From assembly GCF_014773545.1 (NCBI RefSeq), contig NZ_SDDV01000008.1, positions 1 to 64,000 on the forward strand: a DNA stretch of 64,000 nucleotides, given 5' to 3'. Position numbers and translations under genes: made by a program. A model generated the notes under the pieces. It had not been told where the DNA came from. It did no database searches and saw only the letters and a program-made list of their open reading frames with translations. Positions 10,981 through 19,977 of this stretch are shown piece after piece. Each line of letters begins with the position of its first letter. The first letter of the stretch is position 1. Source of the DNA: Hydrogenophaga sp. GTDB taxonomy: Bacteria; Pseudomonadota; Gammaproteobacteria; Burkholderiales; Burkholderiaceae_C.

Positions 10981-13900
10981 AAAGATTGAGCTGCGCCCAG
11001 GCTTTGTCCAGCCGCTTGCCGCTGACCGGCTGTGGTGTGCGCAACTCTTGGGCAAAGTAGCTCACGCGCAGCTCCTCCAGCAGCCAGCGCAGCTCTTGCA
11101 AGCGCGCGTCCGCTACGCCCTTGCGCTCGGCCAGCAAGCGCCAGCAACGCTGCTCGTGCGGGCGCAGTTCGGCCAGTTTGGCGGCGTCGCGCGCCGGATC
11201 GGCGCGCCACTTGTCCAGCCGCAGTTGCACCGCCTTCAGGTAGCGCGGCAGGTGCTGCAACTGAGCGTATGGCGTGCCGAGCAAAAAACGCTTGGGCAGC
11301 AGGTGCTGCAATTGCTGCTGAATATCGCTCGCCAGATCGGGCGGCGGGCGACTGTCTTTGAGCTTGCGCGTGGCGGCGGCGTATTCGCTCAGAATCAGCT
11401 CGGCGCTGCGCGCAATATCGGATGAAATCAGCGTCAGCCGTGCGCGACCCTGCTCCAGGCGTTGCTGGAACGCGGCGGCGTCGGCGGGCAGTGGGTCGGC
11501 CAGGAAGGCGCGCTCCAGCGCGAGTTCGACAATTTGTTCGCGCAACTCCTCCAGCGTGCCACCACCCGCGCCGCCCTGCGTCTTGCCCACCTGCATGTAA
11601 GCGCTGGCCATGCTCAAGAGGCCGGGCAGGTTTTTTTCCAGATACTTGAGCGCGTCGCGCAGTTGTAACGCAAACAGGCGGCGCAGGCCAGCGCGGTGGC
11701 GCGCCTGCGCCGTCTCGGGTTCGTCGAACACCTCGATACCCACCGCATCCCCCAAGTCGGTCAGGGCCGGGAAACCGATCAAGGTCTGGCCGTGTTGGCG
11801 GATTTCCATCAGCTCGGGTAGCTCGCCAAAGTCCCACCGGGTGTGGCGCGGCCCGGCGCTGACGGCGGCGCCGGGTGTGGGTACGGGGGGGGCGGCGGTG
11901 CCCGCTCGCGCGGTCTGCGCCACGGCGACCGGGGGCGCTGGCGCCGCCGGCCGCAGGCTTTGCAGCTTGAGCGCGGCCAGCGCCTGAAAGGCTCCGCGCG
12001 CCTGACCACCGAGTTCGGCTTTCAGCGCCGCCAGACTGCGGCCCTGTCCAAGCTGGCGACCGTGTTCGTCCACCACGCGCAGGTGCATCAGGTGGTGGGG
12101 GCTGAGCAGCTCGAGTTTGAAATCCTTGTGCACGATGTCGAGCTGCGTGGCCTGGCGCACCAGCTTCAACAGCGCATCAAGCAAGGGGCCAGTGCCAAAC
12201 ACTGCGGGTTCGCTGAGCGCGGCGGCAAAAGCTTCGGCCGTCGCTGGCAGCGGCACCAGGCGAGCGCGCGGGCGTTGTTGCAGGGTTTTCAGCAGCGCCA
12301 GCAGCTTGTCTTTCAACATGCCGGGCACCAGCCAGTCGCAGCGGTCCTCACTGGCCTGGTTCAAGGCAAAAATCGGCAGCGTGACACTCAGGCCGTCGCG
12401 CGGGTCGTCCGGTTCGTGCAGGTAGCCGCACGCGCAGTCTACCCCGCCCAGGCGCACGGTTTTGGGAAATGCCTGGGTGGTGATGGCGGCCGCCTCGTGG
12501 CGCATCAAATCTTCGCGCGCGAGCAGCAGCAGCCTGGGGTTGAGCTTGACTGCGTCCTGATACCAGCGCTCCAGGCTGACGCCGCTGCAGACGTCGGCCG
12601 GCACCTGCTGCTCGTAAAAGGCGTAGATCAGCTCGTCGTCAACCAGCACGTCCTGACGGCGCGACTTGTGCTCCAGTTCGGCCACCTGCTGCAGCAGCTT
12701 TTGATTGGCGGCCAGAAACGGCAGCCGCGTGTCCCACTCGAGCGCCACCAGCGCTTGACGAATGAATATTTCGCGCGCGCCCGCCGGGTCCACCCGGGCG
12801 TAATCGCAGCGCCGGTTGTGATAGACCACCAGGCCGTACAGGGTGGCACGCTCCAGCGCCGAGACGCGGGCGGCTTTTTTCTCCCAGTGCGGGTCCAGCA
12901 GTTGCTTTTTCAGCAAGTGCCCGCCCACTTGTTCCAGCCAGGCCGGGTCGATCTGGGCGATGCCACGGCCAAACAAACGCGTGGTTTCCACCAGCTCGGC
13001 GCAAACGATCCAGCGCCCCGGTTTCTTGCTCAGCTTGGCGCCCGGGTGGCGGTGGAACTTGATGCCGCGCGCGCCCAGGTACCAGTCCGAAGCCTGTCCT
13101 GAGCCTGTCGAAGGGGCGTCATTTTTCTGCCCGATGTTGCCCAGCAGGCCCGACAGCATGGCCAGGTGCAGTTGCTCGTAGCTGGCCGGTCGGGTGTTGA
13201 TCGGCCACTGGTGCTCGGTCACCACGGTCAGCAACTGGCTGTGGATGTCGCGCCATTCTCGCACCCGGCGCGGGTTGATGAAGTTCGCGCGCAGCAGGTT
13301 TTCGTACTGCCGGTGGCTGAGCTTGTGGGAGGCATCCGCTCGCACTGAGCTGGCCAAATCCGTTCGCACTGAGCTGGTCGAAGTGCTGCTCGCACGCTGG
13401 GCTTCGACAGGCTCAGCCCGAACGCTGGAGCGTCCGCCTTTGCTGTCTTGCAGCCATTTCCACAGCTTGAGCGTGCCGCTGAACTCGCTTTTCTCGTCGT
13501 CGAACTTGGCGTGCGCCTGATCGGCCTGAGCCTGCTTGTCGATCGGCCGTTCGCGCACGTCTGGCACGCTCAGGCCAGCGGCAATCACCAGCACCTCGTC
13601 GAGCGCGCCGCGCTCGCGTGCCTCCAGAATCATGCGCCCCACGCGCGGATCGAGCGGCAGCCGCGCCAGCGCCTGACCGATCGGCGTCAACTCGTTGCTC
13701 TCGTCGACTGCGCCCAACTCGGCCAGCAACTGGTAGCCGTCGACGATGGCGCGCCGCTGCGGCGCGTCGATGAAGGCAAAGTTTTCCACCGCGCCCAGGC
13801 GCAGCGCCTTCATGCGCAAAATCACGCCCGCCAGCGAGCTGCGCAAAATTTCCGGGTCGGTGAATTCAGGTCGCCCCTGAAAGCTGGCCTCGTCGTAGAG

Positions 13901-15025
13901 CCGGATGCAGATGCCGTCGGCCACGCGGCCACAGCGCCCGGCACGCTGGTTGGCGGCCGCCCGGCTGATGGGCTCGACTTGCAATTGCTCGACCTTTTGA
14001 CGAAAGCTGTAGCGCTTGACGCGCGCGGTGCCGGTGTCGATGACGAAGCGGATCCCGGGCACGGTGAGCGAGGTCTCGGCCACATTGGTCGCCAGCACGA
14101 TGCGGCGTGCGCTGTGGGCTTGAAAAATGCGGTCTTGCTCAGGCTGCGACAAGCGGGCAAACAGCGGCAGCAGCTCGGCGCTGCGCAGCACCGGGTTGTG
14201 GCTGAGGTGCTTGCGCAGGTGATCGGCGGCTTCCCGGATTTCGCGCTCGCCGGGTAAAAAAATCAAAATATCACCGCCCTGCCCTGCGCCTGCGCGCCAG
14301 AGCTCGTCGACCGCGTCGGCAATGGCCTGGTTCAGGTCGTACTCGCGGCTTTCTTGAAACGGCCGCCAGCGCTGCTCGACCGGAAAACTGCGACCCGAAA
14401 CCATGAACACCGGCGCCGGCCCGGTGGGACTGGAGAAGTAGTCGGCAAAGCGCTGCGCGTCTATGGTGGCCGAGGTGATGATCAGCTTCAAGTCCGGCCG
14501 GCGCGGCAGCAACTGGCGCAGGTAGCCGAGCAAAAAGTCGATGTTCAGGCTGCGTTCGTGCGCCTCGTCGATGATCAGCGTGTCGTAGGCGCGCAAATCG
14601 GGGTCGCTCTGCGTCTCGGCCAGCAAAATACCGTCCGTCATCAGCTTGACCGAAGCGTCTTTCGACAAGCGGTCCTGAAAACGCACCTTGTAGCCCACCA
14701 CCTCGCCCAAGGGCGTTTGCAGCTCGTCGGCAATGCGCTTGGCCACACTGGAGGCGGCCATGCGGCGCGGCTGCGTGTGGCCGATCAACTGGCCGCGCTG
14801 GCCCGGCTTGGCGTTGCACGTGCCGCGCCCCATGTGCAGCGCGATCTTGGGCAACTGCGTGGTCTTGCCCGAGCCGGTTTCACCACAGACAATGAGCACC
14901 TGGTGCGCGCGCAAGGCGGCTTCGATCTCGTGCCGCCGGGCCGAAACCGGCAGCGATTCGGGGAATTCGATGCGCAGTGGCCGACGCACCGCCAGGCTGG
15001 AAGAAAAATTGACAGATTCGATCAC
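10979..15025 (-). CDS. hrpA: ATP-dependent RNA helicase HrpA (DEAH box)
   Basis: Large DEAH-box helicase, 1348 residues, probably acting on mRNA or stalled ribosomes as HrpA does in Escherichia coli. GETGSGKT is at residues 48-55, DEAHERSLNIDFLLGYLR is motif II, then SAT, and QRAGRCGR is motif VI. HA2, OB-fold and the long HrpA-specific C-terminal region follow. The GTG start gives the expected N terminus. Two in-frame insertions stand out: about 35 residues including SVRAEPVEAQRAS (13331-13435) and about 9 residues APSTGSGQA (13090-13120). Both are translations of dispersed GAGCCTGTCGAA repeats, and conserved HrpA sequence resumes directly after each. Confidence 0.95.
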   Translation of the reverse strand: MIESVNFSSSLAVRRPLRIEFPESLPVSARRHEIEAALRAHQVLIVCGETGSGKTTQLPKIALHMGRGTCNAKPGQRGQLIGHTQPRRMAASSVAKRIADELQTPLGEVVGYKVRFQDRLSKDASVKLMTDGILLAETQSDPDLRAYDTLIIDEAHERSLNIDFLLGYLRQLLPRRPDLKLIITSATIDAQRFADYFSSPTGPAPVFMVSGRSFPVEQRWRPFQESREYDLNQAIADAVDELWRAGAGQGGDILIFLPGEREIREAADHLRKHLSHNPVLRSAELLPLFARLSQPEQDRIFQAHSARRIVLATNVAETSLTVPGIRFVIDTGTARVKRYSFRQKVEQLQVEPISRAAANQRAGRCGRVADGICIRLYDEASFQGRPEFTDPEILRSSLAGVILRMKALRLGAVENFAFIDAPQRRAIVDGYQLLAELGAVDESNELTPIGQALARLPLDPRVGRMILEARERGALDEVLVIAAGLSVPDVRERPIDKQAQADQAHAKFDDEKSEFSGTLKLWKWLQDSKGGRSSVRAEPVEAQRASSTSTSSVRTDLASSVRADASHKLSHRQYENLLRANFINPRRVREWRDIHSQLLTVVTEHQWPINTRPASYEQLHLAMLSGLLGNIGQKNDAPSTGSGQASDWYLGARGIKFHRHPGAKLSKKPGRWIVCAELVETTRLFGRGIAQIDPAWLEQVGGHLLKKQLLDPHWEKKAARVSALERATLYGLVVYHNRRCDYARVDPAGAREIFIRQALVALEWDTRLPFLAANQKLLQQVAELEHKSRRQDVLVDDELIYAFYEQQVPADVCSGVSLERWYQDAVKLNPRLLLLAREDLMRHEAAAITTQAFPKTVRLGGVDCACGYLHEPDDPRDGLSVTLPIFALNQASEDRCDWLVPGMLKDKLLALLKTLQQRPRARLVPLPATAEAFAAALSEPAVFGTGPLLDALLKLVRQATQLDIVHKDFKLELLSPHHLMHLRVVDEHGRQLGQGRSLAALKAELGGQARGAFQALAALKLQSLRPAAPAPPVAVAQTARAGTAAPPVPTPGAAVSAGPRHTRWDFGELPELMEIRQHGQTLIGFPALTDLGDAVGIEVFDEPETAQARHRAGLRRLFALQLRDALKYLEKNLPGLLSMASAYMQVGKTQGGAGGGTLEELREQIVELALERAFLADPLPADAAAFQQRLEQGRARLTLISSDIARSAELILSEYAAATRKLKDSRPPPDLASDIQQQLQHLLPKRFLLGTPYAQLQHLPRYLKAVQLRLDKWRADPARDAAKLAELRPHEQRCWRLLAERKGVADARLQELRWLLEELRVSYFAQELRTPQPVSGKRLDKAWAQLNL
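13090..13120. repeat. GAGCCTGTCGAA repeat inside hrpA (short copy)
   Basis: Contains CCTGAGCCTGTCGAAGG, matching the interior of the element at 8222-8293. It is translated in hrpA as PSTGSGQA, placed between LLGNIGQK and DWYLGARG, two conserved HrpA stretches that are normally almost adjacent. Confidence 0.7.
13331..13435. repeat. GAGCCTGTCGAA repeat cluster inside hrpA (long copy)
   Basis: Carries GCTTCGACAGGCTCAG near 13410-13426 and two or three degenerate copies of a CGTTCGCACTGAGCTGG unit before it. The segment encodes a Ser/Ala/Val-rich insertion of about 35 residues in HrpA between LWKWLQDSKGG and KLSHRQYENLLR. The reading frame is kept. Confidence 0.7.
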
Positions 15026-15052
15026 AGCGCTATTATCTCAGGCACAGTTTCA

Positions 15053-15080
15053 CGTGCAGCACAGAGTCACGTGCTGCACG
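15053..15080. promoter_or_regulatory. Perfect 10-bp palindrome upstream of the RHH gene (candidate operator)
   Basis: CGTGCAGCAC (15053-15062) and GTGCTGCACG (15071-15080) are exact reverse complements with an 8-bp spacer. The site lies 16 bp before the start of the small ribbon-helix-helix gene and 28 bp outside the hrpA start, so it sits in the shared divergent promoter region. Autoregulation by the RHH protein is an inference. Confidence 0.6.
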
Positions 15081-15096
15081 CGCAGGAGTCCTTGCC

Positions 15097-15345
15097 ATGA
15101 CCAATCTGACCATTTCCATCGATGCGGCGATTGTGCGCCAGGCGCGCATCCGCGCCATTCAGGAAGGCACCTCGGTAAGCGCCAAGGTGCGTGAATTTTT
15201 ATCCCTTTATTCGACCTACCGCGACAAACCCGCACCTGCGCCCTGCGTGGCCGCGCATCTGCCGGTTTTCCCAGACTCGGGCGGCCTGCAAACCGGCAGT
15301 GACCCCTGCAGCAAGCAGCCGCCTTGCCAGGCGGCGCAGGAATGA
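15097..15345 (+). CDS. Small ribbon-helix-helix (antitoxin-like) protein
   Basis: 82 residues. The first 45 (MTNLTISIDAAIVRQARIRA then IQEGTSVSAKVREFLSLY) match a ribbon-helix-helix DNA-binding fold as in VapB or CopG-type antitoxins: a short beta strand, then two helices. The remaining tail is Pro/Cys-rich and low in conservation. A ribosome binding site (CAGGAG) precedes the ATG. No toxin gene follows. Instead the stop codon overlaps the argA start (ATGA at 15342-15345), so the two are probably translationally coupled. The role is unknown; a palindrome upstream suggests it controls its own promoter. Confidence 0.7.
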   Translation: MTNLTISIDAAIVRQARIRAIQEGTSVSAKVREFLSLYSTYRDKPAPAPCVAAHLPVFPDSGGLQTGSDPCSKQPPCQAAQE

Positions 15346-16733
15346 CGCCCGCCGTCAATCCGCTGCCAGCCCGCCACCCCGCCTTGACCGCCATGTCCAA
15401 CGTCTTCAACTTCACCTTCGTGCCCTGGTTTCGCTCGGTCGCGCCCTACATTCATAAGCACCGCAACAACACCCTGGTGGTCGGCATGGCCGGCGAGGCC
15501 ATCGCCGCAGGCAAGCTGGCCAACGTGGCGCAAGACCTGGCGTTGATCCAGAGCATGGGCGTCAAAATCGTTCTGGTGCACGGTTTTCGACCGCAGGTGA
15601 ACGAACAACTGAAAGCCAAGGGCCACCCGGCCCGCTACTCGCATGGCCTGCGCATCACCGATTCGGTGGCCTTGGACTGCGCGCAGGAAGCCGCCGGCCA
15701 GTTGCGCTATGAAATCGAGGCCGCCTTCAGCCAGGGCCTGCCCAACACGCCCATGGCCGGCGCCACGGTGCGGGTGATTTCGGGCAACTTCATCACCGCG
15801 CGCCCGGTTGGTCTGCTCGACGGCGTGGACTTTCTGCATTCGGGTCTGGTGCGCAAGATCGACACCGAAGGCATACAGCGCGCCCTCGACATGGGCGCGC
15901 TGGTGCTGCTGTCGCCGTTTGGCTTCTCGCCCACCGGTGAAGCCTTCAACCTGACAATGGAAGACGTGGCGACCTCGGTGGCCATTGCGCTGCAGGCCGA
16001 CAAGCTGATGTTTCTGAGCGAGTTGCCCGGCATTCGCGTCCAGGTGGATGACCCGCAAAGCGAAATCGATACCGAATTGTCACTGGCCGATGCCAGGCAG
16101 TTGTTGGCTGAACTGCCCGCGCCAACCCAGCCAAGCGACAGCGCGTTTTATTTGCAGCACTGCGTGCGCGCCTGTGAAGGCGGGGTCGATCGCAGTCACA
16201 TCCTGCCCTTTGCCGTTGACGGCGCGCTGCTGCTGGAGATTTACACCCACGACGGCATCGGCACCATGGTGGTCGATGAAAAACTCGAAAGCCTGCGCGA
16301 AGCCACCGTGGACGACATCAGCGCCCTGGTTGCGCTGATCGAGCCCTACGAAAAAGACGGCACGCTGGTCAAACGCGACCGCACCGAACTTGAGCGCGAC
16401 GCCGGCTGCTACACCTTGATCGAGCACGACGGCGTGATTTTTGGCTGCGCCGCGCTCTACCCCTACCCGGAGCAGCGTACCGGCGAAATGGCCGCCCTGA
16501 CCGTCTCGCCCGACGCTCAGAGTCAGGGCGACGGCGAGCGGCTGCTCAAACGCATCGAAGTGCGCGCGCGTGCGCAGGGCTTGAAAAGCATTTTCGTGCT
16601 CACCACCCGCACCATGCACTGGTTCATCAAACGTGGTTTCGAACCGGTCGGCCCCGACTGGCTGCCCGATGCACGCAAACGCAAATACAACTGGGATCGC
16701 AGGAGTCAGATACTGGTCAAACAGCTCAATTGA
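15342..16733 (+). CDS. argA: N-acetylglutamate synthase ArgA
   Basis: First step of arginine synthesis: acetyl-CoA plus glutamate to N-acetylglutamate. From the ATG at 15342 it has 463 residues. A start at 15393 (MSNVFNFTFVPWFRSVAPYI) is equally plausible from the family N terminus. The amino-acid-kinase-like regulatory domain (about 35-300) contains GVKIVLVHGFRPQ, and a GNAT acetyltransferase domain (about 305-460) contains AALTVSPDAQSQGDGERLLK. Its start overlaps the stop of the small RHH gene, which is unusual for argA. Confidence 0.95.
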   Translation: MTPAVNPLPARHPALTAMSNVFNFTFVPWFRSVAPYIHKHRNNTLVVGMAGEAIAAGKLANVAQDLALIQSMGVKIVLVHGFRPQVNEQLKAKGHPARYSHGLRITDSVALDCAQEAAGQLRYEIEAAFSQGLPNTPMAGATVRVISGNFITARPVGLLDGVDFLHSGLVRKIDTEGIQRALDMGALVLLSPFGFSPTGEAFNLTMEDVATSVAIALQADKLMFLSELPGIRVQVDDPQSEIDTELSLADARQLLAELPAPTQPSDSAFYLQHCVRACEGGVDRSHILPFAVDGALLLEIYTHDGIGTMVVDEKLESLREATVDDISALVALIEPYEKDGTLVKRDRTELERDAGCYTLIEHDGVIFGCAALYPYPEQRTGEMAALTVSPDAQSQGDGERLLKRIEVRARAQGLKSIFVLTTRTMHWFIKRGFEPVGPDWLPDARKRKYNWDRRSQILVKQLN

Positions 16734-16870
16734 GCTGGATCTGCCTGGGCACGCTGTGCCGCAGAGACGAACTCAACCCATGCACCCCGGCTGCGCTTTT
16801 GTTGACCTTGACCCGCTTGCCTGCCGCTTGCATGTTCTGTCTCGCCAGCGCCGCCTCCAGTAGGCCGATA

Positions 16871-16910
16871 CAAAAGCTTTGCAGTTTCTGGACCGCTCGC
16901 CTTGATCGGT
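16871..16910. repeat. 40-bp dispersed repeat, copy 1
   Basis: CAAAAGCTTTGC followed by CCGCTCGCCTTGATCGG matches 31102-31141 at about 37 of 40 positions, in the same orientation. Both copies lie in noncoding sequence, this one just downstream of the tRNA-Pro gene. No function is visible. The rest of the argA to tRNA gap (16734-16931) shows nothing further. Confidence 0.6.
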
Positions 16911-16931
16911 CCTTTCGGTCTGGCTTTTTAT

Positions 16932-17008
16932 TGGTCGGCGTGGCGGGATTCGAACTCGCGACCCCTTGCACCCCATGCAAGTGCGCTACCAGGCTGCGCT
17001 ACACGCCG
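16932..17008 (-). tRNA. tRNA-Pro (GGG anticodon)
   Basis: Read on the minus strand, the 77-nt sequence begins CGGCGTG and ends CACGCCGACCA. The acceptor stem pairs fully and CCA is encoded. The anticodon arm is CTTGC-ATGGGGT-GCAAG, placing GGG at the anticodon. The T arm has GAGTTCGAATCCC. Confidence 0.97.
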
Positions 17009-17111
17009 ACAAGCCTGCCATTGTAGCTTGATTTTATGTCCCCGGCCCGCACGCCGCGTCAAAGGAAAAGGGCACAATCCAGCCGGCTCTAAACAAGGAA
17101 AATGAACCGTC

Positions 17112-19970
17112 ATGTACCGCTCCGACCTGCCTGCACCCAGTAGCCGCTTGAGTTTGGAGCAGTTGCACGCGCTGGTGGCCCAGACCCTGCGCGACCTGCA
17201 CCCCGGCCGACCCGACTTGCCGCCGATCAGCTCGGCCAGCACACTGGACCGCGAACTGGGCTTTGACAGCCTAGGGCGCATGGAGTTGTTGCTGCGCATC
17301 GAGTCGGCCGCTGCTGTGGCCTTGCCGGAAGAAACGCTGCAAAACGCCGAAACGGTGGACGACTTGTGGCAGGCCTTGCAACAAGGGCGTGCGCGCGCGC
17401 CGACCGGTGCCAGCGCGCCGCCTCAGACGCAGCCGGCGCAGCCAGTCAGCGCAGCGCCGCTGCCCGCTGGGGGCTCCAACGCGGCGCCCTGGCTGCAGGC
17501 CCACACCTTGCTCGACGTGCTTGACGCGCACGTGCAGGTGCACCCCGACCTGACGCAAATCATTTATCTGGCCGACAACGAGCAAACTCGCATCAGTTAC
17601 CGGCAACTGGCCGATGCTTCGGCTGCGGTGGCAGCCGGTTTGCAGCGCGCCGGACTCAAACAGCGGCAAACGGTGGCGATCATGCTGCCGACTTCGCCCG
17701 CCTACTTCTACACCTACCTGGGCATTTTGCGCGCCGGCGGCATTCCGGTGCCGATCTACCCGCCAGCACGTCCCTCGCAACTGGAAGACCACGTGCGGCG
17801 CCACACCGGCATTCTGGAGAGCGCGCAAACGGTGTTGATGGTCAGCGTGCCGCAGGCCATGACGGTGGCACGGCTGTTGCAGGCGCGCGTGCCGGGTCTG
17901 CGCGCGCTGCTCAGCGCCGACGATTTGCTGGCGCAGGCTGGCACGCCGCAGCCGGTGCCGGTGCGCAGCGACGACACGGCCTTCATTCAATACACATCGG
18001 GCAGCACCGGTCAGCCCAAGGGCGTGGCGCTGACGCACGCCAACCTGCTGGCCAATATTCGCGCCATGCTGCAAGTGATCGATGCGCGCAGCGACGACGT
18101 GTTCGTGAGCTGGTTGCCGCTGTACCACGACATGGGCTTGATCGGCGCCTGGCTGAACTCTTTTTACGTCGGCTGCCCGCTGGTGGTGATGTCGCCGCTG
18201 GCGTTTCTGGCGCGACCCCAGCGCTGGCTGGAAACCATCTCCAGCTTTGGCGGCACGCTCTCAGCCGGTCCCAACTTCGCCTACGAGCTGTGCCTGTCGC
18301 GCATCGGCGACGAGGCCCTGGCCGGACTCGACCTGAGCCGCTGGCGGCTGGCATTCAACGGCGCCGAACCGGTGCTTGCGAGCACCCTCAGCCGCTTCCA
18401 GCAGCGCTTTGCCGCCTGCGGTTTTCGTCCCGAAGCCATGACGCCGGTGTACGGGCTGGCCGAGTCCTCGGTCGGCTTGCTGTTTCCGCCGCTCGGGCGC
18501 GGCCCGCGCGTCGATGTGATCGAACGCGCCACTTTCGAGCGTGAGCAGCGGGCCGTGCCCAGCGCCGCCACCGACGGCGGCGCTCTGCGCTTTGTCGCCT
18601 GTGGCCGCGCCCTGCCCGGCCACGAGGTGCGCATCGTCGACGCCGCCGGGCAGACGCTGCCTGAGCGCACCGAAGGTCGCTTGGTGTTTCGCGGCCCGTC
18701 GGCCACGCAAGGCTATTGGCGCGCGCCCGAACAAAGTGCGCGCCTGTTTCAAAACGGCTGGCTCGACAGCGGCGACCGCGCCTACGCAGCCGAAGATGAC
18801 ATTTTTGTCACCGGTCGGGTAAAAGACATTGTGATTCGCGCGGGGCGCAACCTCTACCCGCAGGAGATCGAAGACGCCGTGGGTGCCGTGCCTGGTGTGC
18901 GCAAGGGTTGCGTGGCGGTTTTTGGGCGCAGCGACGCCGACAGCGGCACCGAACGGCTGGTGGTGCTGGCCGAGATCCAGCCGCGCCATGCGCGCGCGCC
19001 AGCCGAGCTGCGCGCGGCGGTGGCGCGCGCCGTCGTCGATGCGATTGGCGAGCCGGCCGACGAAATCATTTTGGCACCGCCGCACACGGTGTTGAAAACC
19101 TCCAGCGGCAAGGTGCGGCGGGCGGCGTGCCGTGTGCTGGTCGAGCAAGGCGGCGTGGGCGCATCCACGCTGAGCCCACAGCGCCAGTGGCTGCGGCTGG
19201 CGCTGGGCAGCGTCGGCTTGCGCGCGCGCGCCGCCGCCCACCGGCTCGTCCAGCGCAGCGCTGGCTTGCTGTTTGGCCTGTGGGCGCTGCTGCTGTTCGC
19301 GCTGTTTACACCGCTGGTTTGGCTGCTGGTGCAAACGCGGCCGAACCAGGCTTCGGCCTGGGCCCTGTGCCGGTTCGCGGCGCGCGGCTTGTTGCGCCTG
19401 AGCGGCCTGCCGCTGTCGGTGCAGGGACTGCAACACCTGCCCACGCAGACCGCCGCCGTTCTGGTGTGCAACCACGCCAGCTACCTCGACGGTCTGGTGC
19501 TGGTGGCCGCACTGCCCAAGCCGCACGCCTTCGTCGTCAAGCGCGAGCTGGCCAGCCAGTTCGTAGCCGGTCGCTTTCTGCGCCGCCTGGGGGTGGCGTT
19601 TGTCGAACGCTTCGACCCGCGCCGCAGTGTGGCCGATGCACAAGCCATGGCTGCAGCGGCGCAGGCCGGACAATCGCTGCTGCTGTTTCCCGAGGGCACG
19701 TTTCGCGCCTCAGCCGGCCTGCTGCCGTTTCGGCTGGGCGGCTTCATTGCCGCTGCGCAGGCTGAGGTTCCCTTGCTACCGGTCACGCTGACCGGCACGC
19801 GCACCTTGCTGCCCGGCGAGCGCTGGTGGCCGCGCTGGACCCCTTTGTCGGTGCAAATCGGTGCGCCGCTGGAGCCGGTCGCCGGCGCCGACTTGTTTGC
19901 CAGCGCCGTGCAGTTGCGCGACGCGGCGCGGGCGGTGATTGTGAGCGGACTGCCGCCCGAAGAAGCCTGA
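17112..19970 (+). CDS. Carrier domain - fatty acyl-AMP ligase - PlsC-type acyltransferase fusion
   Basis: 952 residues with three modules. Residues 1-95 form an acyl-carrier-like domain, with LGFDSLGRMEL placing the phosphopantetheine serine at S53. Residues about 130-680 are an acyl-AMP-forming ligase, with YTSGSTGQPKG at 294-304, YGLAESSVGL and a C-terminal KTSSGKVRR. Residues about 700-952 hold two hydrophobic helices (LLFGLWALLLFALFTPLVWL) and a PlsC acyltransferase with NHASYLD (H788, D793) and EGTF at 861. The likely reaction is activation of a fatty acid, loading on the built-in carrier and transfer to a glycerol-phosphate or similar acceptor at the membrane. Acceptor and product are unknown. 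An AAGGAA ribosome site precedes the ATG. Confidence 0.88.
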   Translation: MYRSDLPAPSSRLSLEQLHALVAQTLRDLHPGRPDLPPISSASTLDRELGFDSLGRMELLLRIESAAAVALPEETLQNAETVDDLWQALQQGRARAPTGASAPPQTQPAQPVSAAPLPAGGSNAAPWLQAHTLLDVLDAHVQVHPDLTQIIYLADNEQTRISYRQLADASAAVAAGLQRAGLKQRQTVAIMLPTSPAYFYTYLGILRAGGIPVPIYPPARPSQLEDHVRRHTGILESAQTVLMVSVPQAMTVARLLQARVPGLRALLSADDLLAQAGTPQPVPVRSDDTAFIQYTSGSTGQPKGVALTHANLLANIRAMLQVIDARSDDVFVSWLPLYHDMGLIGAWLNSFYVGCPLVVMSPLAFLARPQRWLETISSFGGTLSAGPNFAYELCLSRIGDEALAGLDLSRWRLAFNGAEPVLASTLSRFQQRFAACGFRPEAMTPVYGLAESSVGLLFPPLGRGPRVDVIERATFEREQRAVPSAATDGGALRFVACGRALPGHEVRIVDAAGQTLPERTEGRLVFRGPSATQGYWRAPEQSARLFQNGWLDSGDRAYAAEDDIFVTGRVKDIVIRAGRNLYPQEIEDAVGAVPGVRKGCVAVFGRSDADSGTERLVVLAEIQPRHARAPAELRAAVARAVVDAIGEPADEIILAPPHTVLKTSSGKVRRAACRVLVEQGGVGASTLSPQRQWLRLALGSVGLRARAAAHRLVQRSAGLLFGLWALLLFALFTPLVWLLVQTRPNQASAWALCRFAARGLLRLSGLPLSVQGLQHLPTQTAAVLVCNHASYLDGLVLVAALPKPHAFVVKRELASQFVAGRFLRRLGVAFVERFDPRRSVADAQAMAAAAQAGQSLLLFPEGTFRASAGLLPFRLGGFIAAAQAEVPLLPVTLTGTRTLLPGERWWPRWTPLSVQIGAPLEPVAGADLFASAVQLRDAARAVIVSGLPPEEA

Positions 19971-19977
19971 GAGCGAC

